Below are positions 1 to 10,000 of a stretch of 64,000 nt of DNA, piece by piece. Made by a program: the position numbers and the translations under genes. The notes under the pieces were generated by a model. That model was not told the origin of the DNA, did not search any database, and saw only the letters and a program-made list of their open reading frames with translations. Within the stretch, counting starts at the first letter, position 1, and each line of letters opens with the position of its first letter. Location: NCBI RefSeq assembly GCF_021130785.1, contig NC_060213.1:94356501-94420500 (forward strand). The letters run 5' to 3'. This DNA comes from Homalodisca vitripennis (lineage: Eukaryota; Arthropoda; Insecta; Hemiptera; Cicadellidae).

Positions 1-701
<701 letters not shown>

Positions 702-1084
702 TCGCCTTCGGCTCGCCCCAGGCCCCCAAAGTAAACGCTTGCAAATTCGGGGATAAGCGGAATTCGGTGACTGGTTAAGTCCGGACATTAAGTAAATGAC
801 AAGGGATTTAAAAATTGACCTTTTTCATAGATTTTTTTCCGGATTCGTAAAAACTTTTGACTTTGAGGGCATTTTGCGGTTTAAACCGTTAGAGATACGA
901 CAAAAAGAGACTGGACCTTTCTTGTTGGAAATTTAATTTTGTCTTTCGATTGTGCCCTCAGATCTGATCTACGACCTATGGTTTAGCCAGAAATGAGCTC
1001 GGGAGAAAAGTCTGCACGGGTCAGCTATCTTGAATTGTTTAGTATAAACATAATAAAAACCGACCTCAAGGCAGTATTTTAAGT

Positions 1085-1480
1085 CGAACAGGGGGTTTAA
1101 TATCACCAGGAGACTATCTAGTCAAGGCGAGAAATTCCCTGGGTGGGTGATTAATGTTAAGGAGGTTAAGACAAGAGGGGGTTTAATTTCGTCAGGATAT
1201 TGTCTGGTCATATGAACAAATTCCCAGGGGGGGTTAACGTTACCGGGGGATAAGTCTCCAGGGGGTTATCTGGTCATACCAGGATCTTCCCAGGGGGGGC
1301 GTTAAGAGATTTGGTGACTGGTAAAATTCGGACATGAGGTCATGGCAGGAAATTCCCTGGGGGGGTTTAATGTTACCAGGGGGGTTAACACATCAGGGGG
1401 TTGAATGTACAGGAGGTTATCAGGTCATACCAAGAAATCCCCGGGGGGGGGGGTTAATATTACCGGGGGTTAATGACACA
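1085..1480. repeat. G-rich minisatellite, about five units of roughly 80 bp
   Basis: Units share the pattern GGTCATAxCAAGAAATTCCC, then a run of G, TTAATGTTACC, another G run and TTAA. The G runs are 5 to 10 bases long, the longest near 1441-1452. Units vary in length and have drifted in sequence. Closely spaced G runs could form quadruplexes. The short open frame across 1334-1558 is a by-product of the repeat and is not called as a gene. Confidence 0.75.
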
Positions 1481-2071
1481 CTTGGGCCTTTTTTAGAGGG
1501 TATTGTGTCTGTGAACATAATAAATATTCCTCTGTCCCTATCTACTATTGACGCTTAGCTAACGCTCAGCCAACTCCAACATAATCACGTTTTTCGGCCA
1601 AACCAATCGAGATAGGGCAAAAGATTACTGGGACCTTTTCTGTAGATCGCGCAATTTGCTAATTTGTTGGGTCAATCAGATTTGAGCTACGACCAACGGT
1701 TCGGCCGCTATCGGGCTTGAAACATTATTTTTATCGAAAAAATCTCTGGAATTTCAAATGTTCGAGCGTTTTGTCGCTTAACCATGGAAGATAGAGCAAA
1801 AAGTCATTAGACCTTTTTTGTAGTTCACTTCATTCCTGACCATGAATTTTCCGTCAGATCCGAGCTAGCTCCAACGGTTCGCCCGCTATCGGGCTTACAA
1901 AAAATGCCTGCAGGGGTGAAGAATGCGCGATTTTTTGGGAATTTTTTTGAGGGGTTGAAAATGAAAAATTCTCACTTTTCGGGATTTTCCTGGTGGTTAC
2001 ACGTGGAAAGCTATCTGTGTACCAAATTTCAAGTCTCTAACTCATCTGGAAGTAGGTTAGAATTAGTATAC

Positions 2072-2101
2072 GTGAGTGAGTGAGTCAGTCAGTCAGTCAG
2101 T
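2072..2101. repeat. (GTGA)n(CAGT)n short tandem repeat
   Basis: Three GTGA-type units are followed by about four CAGT units, ending in TTACACATGCGG. Such a tetranucleotide run directly after a conserved-looking unique segment is typical of the 3' end of a non-LTR retroelement. It also marks the boundary with the virus-like cluster. Confidence 0.8.
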
Positions 2102-2143
2102 TACACATGCGGTTGTATATATTCTTAGTTAATTTCTTAGAAG

Positions 2144-2792
2144 TTAAGTAGATATCGCAAAAACACGCACACTAACAACACTCGTTTTGTATGTCTTTTC
2201 ATTATATTGTATTGAATTGCTGAATGACAAAACGTTTCTCTTTTCTTCGTTAGAATCACACACACACAATATATCTGTTTCGTAAATGTTTTTTCCATAT
2301 AATTTATCCCAATCTACAACAAAAGCGTGATCTCTTATAAATTCCTTTGATAAATCTTGTTGTTTACAAAGACTTGTTAAAAAACTAGCTGTATGCATAT
2401 TCCTTGGCCAGTATGGATATTGTCTTCTCAACATTTCAACAAATAAACAATGAAATTTAGCATAAAAGCGATGAAAAATGTCAGATTGTTGGTGTTTTAG
2501 TTTATTTTGTAAAAATCGGAATATTTTTCTTATTTTTCTATTATTTAATTTAAAATCTCCTATTACATTTAACATATTTATACTATCTAAGTTGTCTGTA
2601 ATAAATTGCATTGAACACTTTTTAGTACTTAAAAGTTCTCTGAATTCGTTTTCATTTAAGGATTCGTTTTCACTTAAGGAAAATATCAACATTTGTTTAA
2701 CATATTTAGGTAATTCAAAGAAGTCTTTATAACTATTTCCTGTGGTAAGTTCTTTAAATGCTAGAAACTGAAGTGATTTTGGAGAGTTTCAT
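2144..2792 (-). pseudogene. Unrecognised virus-cluster protein, apparent frameshift at codon 2
   Basis: The frame is open leftward from 2788 to the stop at 2144-2146, about 214 codons. The first in-frame ATG is at 2692 and would give 182 residues. A better-placed ATG lies at 2790-2792, one base out of frame: the run of three T (A on the coding strand) at 2787-2789 is one base too long to join it to the open frame, so a single-base insertion is likely. The product is hydrophilic and rich in Lys, Asn and Phe, with an aromatic-leucine N-terminal third and a basic middle part (FRFLQNKLKHQQ). It shows no signal peptide, no membrane span and no motif I recognise. It lies 36 bases downstream of the next leftward gene and may share its transcript. 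It could be a structural or host-range protein; that is open. Confidence 0.5.
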
Positions 2793-2828
2793 GTTGTTTG
2801 GTGACTATTTAGTAGAAAAGTTTTTTAT

Positions 2829-3077
2829 TTAAGAAAAATAATTTGCTAAATTCATATTATTCTCTTTCATTCCTTCTAATATTTCAAAAATATACTCTTT
2901 CGCCACTGAAAAATCCCGATTTCTCCCGTAATAATCTTTATAATCGTACACATAATATCCTAAATAGTTGTACAATAGAATGAAATTATTTCTATTTATC
3001 TCTGTTGTAGAAATGTAAACACAAACATTTGCGCTGAAAAATTTATATCTCGGCAGACTTAGTTCCATAATCTCCAT
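2829..3077 (-). CDS. Small unrecognised protein of the virus-like cluster, 82 residues
   Basis: The frame is intact and starts at 3077 inside a TTATAAATGG context, the same initiator type as two neighbours on the other strand. The product is very rich in Tyr, Asn and Phe (for example LLYNYLGYYVYDYKDYY around residues 34-50) and ends in a short acidic, helix-like tail. No cysteine pattern or membrane span is seen. It is divergent from the zinc-ribbon gene, with only 25 bases between the two start codons, and it precedes the leftward pseudogene by 36 bases. The start is supported by the shared promoter-like motif. No known family is recognised. A chance frame of this size is possible in AT-rich DNA, but position and start context argue for a real former gene. 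Confidence 0.5.
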   Translation of the reverse strand: MEIMELSLPRYKFFSANVCVYISTTEINRNNFILLYNYLGYYVYDYKDYYGRNRDFSVAKEYIFEILEGMKENNMNLANYFS

Positions 3078-3083
3078 TTATAA
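3074..3083 (-). promoter_or_regulatory. TAAATG late-type initiator, leftward gene
   Basis: On the minus strand this reads TTATAAATGG, with the ATG being the start codon of the 82-residue gene. Poxvirus late promoters overlap the start codon as TAAAT(G). The same TAAATGGA core is seen at two other starts in the cluster. Confidence 0.5.
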
Positions 3084-3097
3084 AAAAAATCTTTTTG

Positions 3098-3106
3098 TTT
3101 AAATGG
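3098..3106 (+). promoter_or_regulatory. TAAATG late-type initiator, zinc-ribbon gene
   Basis: The start codon of the VLTF3-like gene sits in TTTAAATGGA. The T-rich stretch just upstream (CTTTTTGTTT) is also usual for late promoters of poxvirus type. With the leftward start only 25 bases away, this is a compact bidirectional control region. Confidence 0.5.
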
Positions 3107-3552
3107 AAGAGTATAATTCCAACTGTTACAAGTGTTATAATAGAGGAGAAATTATTGATAAAAGATTCGTTTGTAGAGATTGTAATTTAATTTTGTACGA
3201 AAGACCTAAACCTAAGAAATTTCGAAATAAACTAACACATTTGAATAATCTGCTTACAAAATTGCAATATGGAGACAAGAAGCAAACAAAATTTGTTACA
3301 GAATTTAGAAAACAGAATAAAAATTTTTACTTATCTCTTGGAACCATTGACAAAATTATTTTCCTTTTCAAAGAATACATTAGGTTTGTTGGTTTAAATA
3401 CACACGTTTATTATGAAAAGATATTACCTGTATTTTTTTATTATCTAGATGTAGAATTTGTTTATGATTTTGAACCAGAAATCCTCGATGATTTTATAGT
3501 ACATTTAGAGAAATTAAACGAAGAACCTCGTGAAAAGAATGCGGTTTTTTAA
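3103..3552 (+). CDS. VLTF3-like late transcription factor, C-terminus probably lost
   Basis: The product has 149 residues. Cys8, Cys11, Cys24 and Cys27 form a CxxC-12-CxxC zinc ribbon. A basic linker (ERPKPKKFRNK) follows, then a helical part with THLNNLLTKLQ near 46-56 that resembles the HFNEWLxQxQ segment of the Pox_VLTF3 family. Next comes IDKIIFLFKEYIRFVGLN near 82-99 with YYEKI just after, matching the family's LKKLxLxKYYEHI region. VLTF3 proteins act in viral late transcription. Family members are usually above 200 residues, so this one is short. The T run at 3545-3550 leads straight into the stop; the next frame stays VLTF3-like in composition to 3613 with one TGA at 3578-3580, so a one-base slip probably cut the tail. 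The start is set by the TTTAAATGGA context. The assignment is by pattern memory, not a search. Confidence 0.6.
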   Translation: MEEYNSNCYKCYNRGEIIDKRFVCRDCNLILYERPKPKKFRNKLTHLNNLLTKLQYGDKKQTKFVTEFRKQNKNFYLSLGTIDKIIFLFKEYIRFVGLNTHVYYEKILPVFFYYLDVEFVYDFEPEILDDFIVHLEKLNEEPREKNAVF

Positions 3553-3623
3553 CTCACATTCTCCCCGACTTCTCGAGTGATTGTTAGCAAATTTCATTTT
3601 TTTCCGTCTTTAAATTTTTTCTA

Positions 3624-3632
3624 TTTAAATGG
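3624..3632 (+). promoter_or_regulatory. TAAATG late-type initiator, third gene
   Basis: The start at 3629 lies in ATTTAAATGGAG, preceded by a T-rich run (TAAATTTTTTCTATTT). It is nearly identical to the start context of the zinc-ribbon gene and matches the minus-strand start at 3077. Confidence 0.5.
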
Positions 3633-4002
3633 AGTTCTTGAAAGAGTTAAATGATATTGGTGAATGCAAGTTTAAAGAGTATAAGAAGTTGAATGAATTG
3701 GAAGAAAGGAAGAAACATAGAATCTTGAATTTGGAGAAAAATGAAAGATAAATTCGGGTTTACAATAATTGCCGAGTTGGAAGATTGTAAAGTACACTTG
3801 CCGAACAGATTTTTGACTGTTTTGGATGAAAAAAAAGATTAAAGAATTAAACAAAAATTAAAAATTACACTTGATTGTTACTGGAAAGAAGACTATAAAA
3901 GATAAAGACTGTGTTACAAATAACTTTGTAGAAAAAGATTTTTTATTAAGATTTTTTGATTTTTTCATTAAAACAGCTTATAAATGTAGAAGCAAACATT
4001 GA
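3629..4002 (+). pseudogene. Broken small virus-cluster gene with an LPxRF motif
   Basis: Reading from the ATG at 3629 gives 40 codons to a TAA at 3749-3751. The sequence stays coding-like in another frame from about 3741 (an ATG there opens 33 codons to a TAA at 3840-3842). It then shifts again in the A run at 3829-3836 and continues to a TGA at 4000-4002, with one internal TAA at 3859-3861. So two frameshifts in A runs and one nonsense change broke a gene of about 120 codons. The middle part carries KFG, a short acidic ELED strand and LPNRF. I recall a similar KFG...LPxRF pattern in small uncharacterised proteins that are multi-copy in arthropod genomes, possibly nucleic-acid binding, but that is memory and not proof. 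It follows the VLTF3-like gene by 76 bases on the same strand. Confidence 0.55.
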
Positions 4003-4154
4003 ACAGTAAAACAGCTAATGATTCGGTTATTTAACATTCGTGCTTTCCTGTTAGATTTTATTAGATTTGTTTATGGTTCAATGGACAGTATTTTACATTG
4101 ATTTTCTGTCTGTCCCAAAAGTGGTCTAGAACCGGCATATTCATATCTACTTAT

Positions 4155-4155
4155 A

Positions 4156-4252
<97 letters not shown>
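4155..4252. repeat. (GT)n microsatellite with TTTG interruptions
   Basis: The (GT)n run is interrupted by regular GTTTGT steps. Frames across it on both strands are low-complexity artefacts. Confidence 0.97.
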
Positions 4253-4344
4253 TGTATAGAACCAGGAAGTTTAACATTCTAATATTTAAAAAAGTCTTTA
4301 AAACCCTAAAATATGGATTGGATATACAGTTATTATCTAGATCT

Positions 4345-4500
4345 AGTATAGGTGAACATCTTTTTCATAAAATACTTTTATGATTGGAATAACATGTGAG
4401 TTTGCGGTCAAGTGAAGTGTATGGTGACCTGGTTATATGTAACTACTGCAATTTCATACGCTTCTGCCATGGTAAATTGTTACCGTAGCTATGTACAGTT
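4345..4500 (+). repeat. Dispersed repeat family E, copy 1
   Basis: This matches 19,120-19,275 in the same orientation. The best segment is GTCAAGTGAAGTGTATGGTG followed by ACCTGGTTATATGT and ACTACTGCAAT, against GTCAAGTATATGGTGACCTGGT and GACTACTGCAAT. Identity is about 70-75% by eye. No coding content. Confidence 0.6.
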
Positions 4501-4524
4501 GAGCCAGAACTTTTTCACTTCGAA

Positions 4525-4588
4525 TGACCTTAGTTATGGTGGAGAAACTTAATGGGTGAAGCTAAGATTTTATTGATATACAAGGTTG

Positions 4589-4651
<63 letters not shown>

Positions 4652-4720
4652 GATTTATAACCCTTGTATACCATTAAATCTTAGTTTGACTTAAACCATT
4701 AAGTTTACCACTAAAAAGAA
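4525..4720. repeat. Inverted repeat centred on (AT)n (MITE-like)
   Basis: The left arm (about 4539-4586: GTGGAGAAACTTAATGGG ... CTAAGATTTTATTGATATAC) is the reverse complement of the right arm (about 4660-4713) with a few mismatches and one short indel. Weaker pairing continues some 20 bases outward. The loop is an (AT)n tract at 4592-4647. The GCCCTTGTATAC right-arm segment occurs once more at 4744-4755. It may be a palindromic MITE, or a hairpin whose centre grew into a microsatellite. Confidence 0.7.
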
Positions 4721-5460
4721 AGGTGACCGTTGGGATGTATATATAGCCCTTGTATACAAATAAAGTAGTTTTTTTTATCACAAGGTAAAAACCTAGGTTC
4801 ACAAAATACTGTTTTATCAAAAATGTTCTAGTAACAGTTTTATCGTATTCACTTTTAGCGTGGATCTTAAAAGAATAACAGAAAAATATTGTACGAACTT
4901 AAACGCTGGAAAATAAACTTTTACGTCTTTGTTTGTCACTTAATATTATTATATAACTATTTCTTAAACTTATATAGTGAGTTTTCATTGTAATCAGTTA
5001 CAGTCATTGGTTTCTCTTTCATAGTATATGCAATAATTTTATTTTTAATTATATGATAAGGCTATAATGTATTGTAAATATATAAAGCTATGTTAAAAAA
5101 AATATAATACGAAAGTTGTAAAGAAACATGCAGGTTATATTTTATAGAGCTCAGATATATACTCGGATATAATTAGGTTGTTTATGTATTTGATAGGAAG
5201 ACATAAAGAGCCCCAATAACTTACAGGAATGCATCAACGAAAAACTATATACGTAATATGTGAGAAACATTTTAACCAACGTTCATCTAGTAGGAGGTCT
5301 TTGATTTTAATGTTAAAGAACTCTGGCAATTACTGAGAAATCGAAATACATGGCAAACCTTTTAGTATGGATAAGAATATATCCAATACACACAACTCAA
5401 TAAATTACATTTCTAACTCAATGGATTGTATTTGCCTTATTTTTAAGCTGTTTCACCGAA

Positions 5461-5610
5461 TAAATCTGTAAAAGTTCTCTTGAAGTGAAATCTTATTTAA
5501 GGTTTGAGTTATGGTTTTGCTACAGTTGTTCACATTTATCTCTCTAAATGCACTTTTCTGTCCTGCAGCAGTTAGCATACTATACTTACTCAAATAATTT
5601 TACTGTAAAA
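5461..5610 (+). repeat. Dispersed repeat family B, copy 1
   Basis: This matches 41,122-41,275 and 61,201-61,360. The shared core runs from GTTCACATTTATCTCTCTAA through TGCACTTTTCTGTCCTGCAG to AATAATTTTACTGTAAA. Weak similarity to the third copy continues to about 5850 (ACCTGAGTCAGG versus AACTCAGG). No frame is open. Confidence 0.65.
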
Positions 5611-6519
5611 ATTCGTGATTGTATATTTTCCGACGGTTGGAAGATAACCTGTCATTATCTTTATATATTTTAGTAAAACTCAGAAACAGTTAGATTTCAT
5701 GAAATATAAATTATTAATATTTCTGTATATTAAAAGTATGTACTACTTCTTCAATAAAATATTACGTTTATTAAATGTTTTATTCGCTACATAACACATT
5801 TACAAAACATACATGCCACAATACCTGAGTCAGGATTTAATACCCCAGTATGGTTGAACTCCCACATGGTTCCTAAAGACTTCGCAACTGTGTAAAAAGC
5901 ACATGCAATATAAAGCTCTTTAATTTGACGTTAATGAGTCACTCAGTTTGTATTATGAAAAACCAATTTCTATAAGATATCTCCAGAACCGCGTAGCCTA
6001 TTCTCGCAGTCCATCCTTAAAAAATGTGAGATAAGCGTATAGAATGTGCAAAAATCAATATTAATTATGCTAACACATCCTAAATTCCGGCCGTATTTCC
6101 TTCTACGTTGTTCCTATTACAATAGTTTACGTATTCGTTAAGAATTCACCATGGTTTAAAATGATAGCAAGAAATACTGTTAAATCTAGCCTTCAAAATA
6201 GTGAGATAAAACGCTAAGCATTTTAACGCATTTAAATAAACGTGATTTTTAAGCACTCCTCCAATTCTAATTTATTTTTAAGTTCTCTTTTATATATTAT
6301 CTTGCGAAAAAATCAATTAGAAAATCTAAAGTAATAATTTTATTATATCACCAATAACTGTATTTTTTCACAATTTTTTCAACTGTATTTCAAACTGTCG
6401 TAAGATGAATGATCTCAACAATATTAATTTCAAAATTATATTTTTACAATAGCACTAGTAGTTATGTTTTAAAGAGTTAAACCTTACTTACCAATCGTGT
6501 GAGGCAAAAAACTAAAATA
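5611..6519. other. AT-rich noncoding DNA, nothing recognised
   Basis: Apart from the faint tail of the preceding repeat, I see no open frame, RNA gene, inverted repeat or microsatellite in this stretch. Confidence 0.5.
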
Positions 6520-7050
6520 TTATTAAATAAAGTAAAACAGTGACTCTTAAGAAAGCTCTATATTCTTGTGAATTTATTTCTTATATTACATGATTTGTGC
6601 GGACGGTAAAGCGAGATACACTTTGTAAGACTAACACTGCCAACTCGTGTAAGGTCTAAACAGTATTATGACCCTTACTAGAATATTCATTCTATATTCC
6701 CTAAAACACTCTTTTTCTTATCATTATTTTAAACCTTAATAACTTAGGGTATGCAAATGCTTTATATTAATTGTACTATACCACCAAATGGAAGTGGATA
6801 AACCATAGTTGTACATTAAAAGTTAATCATTATTCCTTCAGTTTATTCTCTGTGAACTTATGTTTACATTATTTCACTTCATAGATTCAACGTATTTTAA
6901 AAGTAATGTTATTTTTAATATAAAGGACACAACCTATAACCATTCAATATTAAAATTAAAACAATACTATCCATATTGATTCATTATACTCCATATTTAC
7001 TTTATGATAGCCATGTCGTTATGTTTAAGCGAGTGATGTAGCCAGGTACA
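6520..7050 (+). repeat. Dispersed repeat family C, copy 1
   Basis: This matches 53,880-54,420. The strongest part is AAAGCGAGATACACTTTGTA followed by AGACTAACACTGCCAAC. Homology is traceable upstream (AAGAAAGCT) and downstream (ATTAATTGTACTATACC versus ATTAATTGAACTCTACC, and AGTGATGTAGCC). At about 500 bp it is the longest diverged pair in the window. Confidence 0.7.
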
Positions 7051-10000
7051 TAGCATAATATTTGCAATATAAGAGTAATTAGTAAAATAATATCAAATTA
7101 ACTTATAGCTAGTTTACTTACAGTTTAGTCCATAGGTGAAGGATGGTTAGAAAGTGCTTACGACTATAGTTCTTGGTGTTTTCCATGACAAACGATGCAA
7201 GATTTATCGTACATTAACATTGATATATTTCTTAAGAAAAATGCTTCTATAGGGTCGAAGGATGTATGCTCATATAATGAATATTGGCTCTTTGCTACTC
7301 GACTATAAATGTTTTAATAAATAATACTATATAATAAATATATTAATTTTTTATTGCAAAACTCCGTTTTAAAACTCTGCATCAAAATATTGTGTACATA
7401 TTAAATTTAATTATAACCCTTTATTTTTGTTTCAATTATTGTATATTTAGGTGCTGGATAGTCTTAGTACTTATAATCATGCAAAGAACCATGACAAAGG
7501 GACTCATTGTAAGCTTACAGTACGAAACCTATTATTGTTTTATTTATTAATGAAATCGTAATATTTTATTTTTTAAAACTGCTGCGCAACCATTTAAATA
7601 TATTTATATAGTTTGTAAAACATTGCTCAAAACATCTAATTTTACAAGAGATCTATAATAATTATCTGATAAAACTCAATACAATGTTTTGAATGCATAA
7701 AATTTAATAATGAAATGTATAAAAAGTTTGGGTAAGATTAATTTTATATCTTTCAGATATTAAATATATCTATACAAGAAAGTCACTGGTTCCAGTCTCA
7801 GCTTCTTCTCTACATTTTATTAACATAGATTACTGTAAATAGCTTCGTCATGTTGTGACGTAGAGGTGGGACCATAGAACTAATCGGAATAAAGTCAACT
7901 ACAAGAGTAAAGGCAACTTTGGACGGATTAATCGGTCTCAGTAGGACTTACAAACATTTTGCAGACCACAACAAACACTACAGCAGCCATGTGCTGTACC
8001 TGCTCTCTCTGCACGGTGACGTAATTGTCTGCTTGTAAATTTATATTCTCAATTATATGGATCAAAAGACTAAGAATACAGTGGATGGGATAATTCAATT
8101 CTTCATTCAAAGAACAAGTCAAAATAGCTTTTATTTCATAAATATAAATTAATAAAGAAATTGCTATTTCGTTAACCTAGACTTTGTAACGATTCCAGTC
8201 ATATATTATATTTTTTATCTGTGAATTAAATTCCCGTCTTATTCCAGGTTTTCTTGGTCGGTTGTTCGCCCCGTTGATGTATTACAGGATTACAGGGAGG
8301 TCGCCATTCATCCCTCCTTTCAATCCACGCTTGAATCCTATGAAGAATATTTGTTAACGCTCATTAATTTCGCTGATTAATTTATTCCTGTTCCTTAGAG
8401 ATACAACGTGTAATATTATGTCAGTTAATTAGGAATTCCAAAAGTTCAAGGCATCTCCGTGACATCAAGAGGTATACTGCCATAAGCTTAAATACAAACA
8501 AATAATCCCAATCCTTACATAACCTTTTATTACGACAGAGAACGCTTGTGCAATTCCATTTCCGCTCCCCTGCCGTAAAGAATCAGGGCGTGCTTCCGAC
8601 CAAAATCTGTCTACAATAATAAGGATGAATTAACTTTTCTTGTGGTACACAACTGATTTTAAACAGAATGTGTTTCAATGTTTTCTTCGTAACGGGTAGG
8701 AAATGAATTTAATTATTTCCTAACTTTATTAAAATTGTAAACATATCTTAAATGGTAATATGTTTATTTAAGTTTATGTACTTGTGCCTATATGAATAAA
8801 AATGTTTTACTTTCAAAATATGAAGTAATTATACTGTTTTGAATATGAAAAGAATGTGGCCAAAACTTAATTTCTTTTACAATCGTGATAATAGATACTG
8901 CTTGGTTTAGTTGTTGTTTCGAAAATAATAAAAAAATATTAAATTAATAATAATAAAGGTAACCCATATGCTTGTGGATTTGTTGTGTATTTTAAATTTA
9001 ATATAGTATAAAACCCATGTCAAGTTTCGCCTTCACCCTATAGCGATCTACATCCGGCCTGAGGAGCCGTTTTCAATGGAACGATCTGTAGGGAAGTTGT
9101 AGAGTTCTACATCAGATTAAAACTCTCTTCTTAACTTAATGAGGACTCACTAGATATACAATTGTACTATATTTATTATAGTCGGCTGGTAGTTGAAAAT
9201 GTGGTTACATCATGTACATGACACCCAAAATTATACTTGACAAAAAAAAAAATAATCAATACAATTTTATTTGGTCTAGTTGATAAAAGTAAAAATGTGT
9301 TTATTAACTTTAAATAATGTGCTGATTTTAACATCGAATGTTAATCTTAATATGCCAAAATTAAAAGAACAAATTTAAATAAATTCTTTTCTGCGTGCAG
9401 CATAAAAAAGTAAATTGGTAAAAATGCACGCTCTGAATTTCAAATAAATCTGAATAAAATTTGAAATAAACTTACTTCTTATACGTATAAGTTAAAACCT
9501 GTTTTACTCTTCGAAATCTGATACACTTGATTCTTCACATATATAGACAATCTGAACAAATTATATAAAAATAAAAAAGGGTTGCATCCCCTTGACCAAT
9601 TATATTTGTGTTCTCAACCTTTTTATCTTCTATAAAGAAACATTTTATTCAACTCGTGCGACAAATAATAAACTTTACATGAAAATACCCAAAGAGATTT
9701 CAAAATGGGTTTTAACCCCTAGAAGTGTTTAATTTAGATTTTCTTAATTTCAATATCCAAGAGTGATGTCATCTGACGCCAATGCGTGTTGTGCTCTAAT
9801 GAAAAAAGAATGTGTTGCATGAAAATCAACCACCCGTGTGTGTTGATAAAAGAATGTAACAACTGGAAGAGAGTTTTGATAAATCCGTTTAAAAAATTTA
9901 CAATTCCTACTTTGGCAACATTTTACGTACATATGAAGTATGCTTTATATAGAAAATTAAATTATATGTTATGCAGATCAAACATCCACGTATTTCAACA

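Larger units (their letters stand above)
2111..4005. mobile_element. Integrated fragment of a DNA virus or virus-like element
   Basis: Four small intronless reading frames are packed with gaps of 36, 25 and 76 bases: two leftward, then two rightward from a 25-bp shared control region. This density and two-strand layout are foreign to the rest of the window, where nothing else looks coding. One product resembles VLTF3 of nucleocytoplasmic large DNA viruses, and three starts share a TAAATGGA initiator. Frameshifts in A or T runs and an in-frame stop show decay in the host genome. No capsid, polymerase or integrase is present and no terminal repeats were found, so this is a fragment. Which lineage it comes from (entomopox-like, asfar-like, polinton-like or other) cannot be settled here. 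Confidence 0.55.

Noticed and set aside
1334..1558. 74-codon plus-strand frame in the G-rich minisatellite
   Set aside because: It follows the repeat units, has no motif and no gene context.
2478..2732. 84-codon plus-strand frame
   Set aside because: It is the antisense shadow of the leftward virus-cluster frame; composition is typical of a reverse complement.
3672..3854. 60-codon minus-strand frame
   Set aside because: It lies opposite the broken third gene, whose plus-strand frames and start motif make better sense.
7928..8122. 64-codon minus-strand frame
   Set aside because: No domain, no start or splice context and no neighbour; this length is expected by chance.
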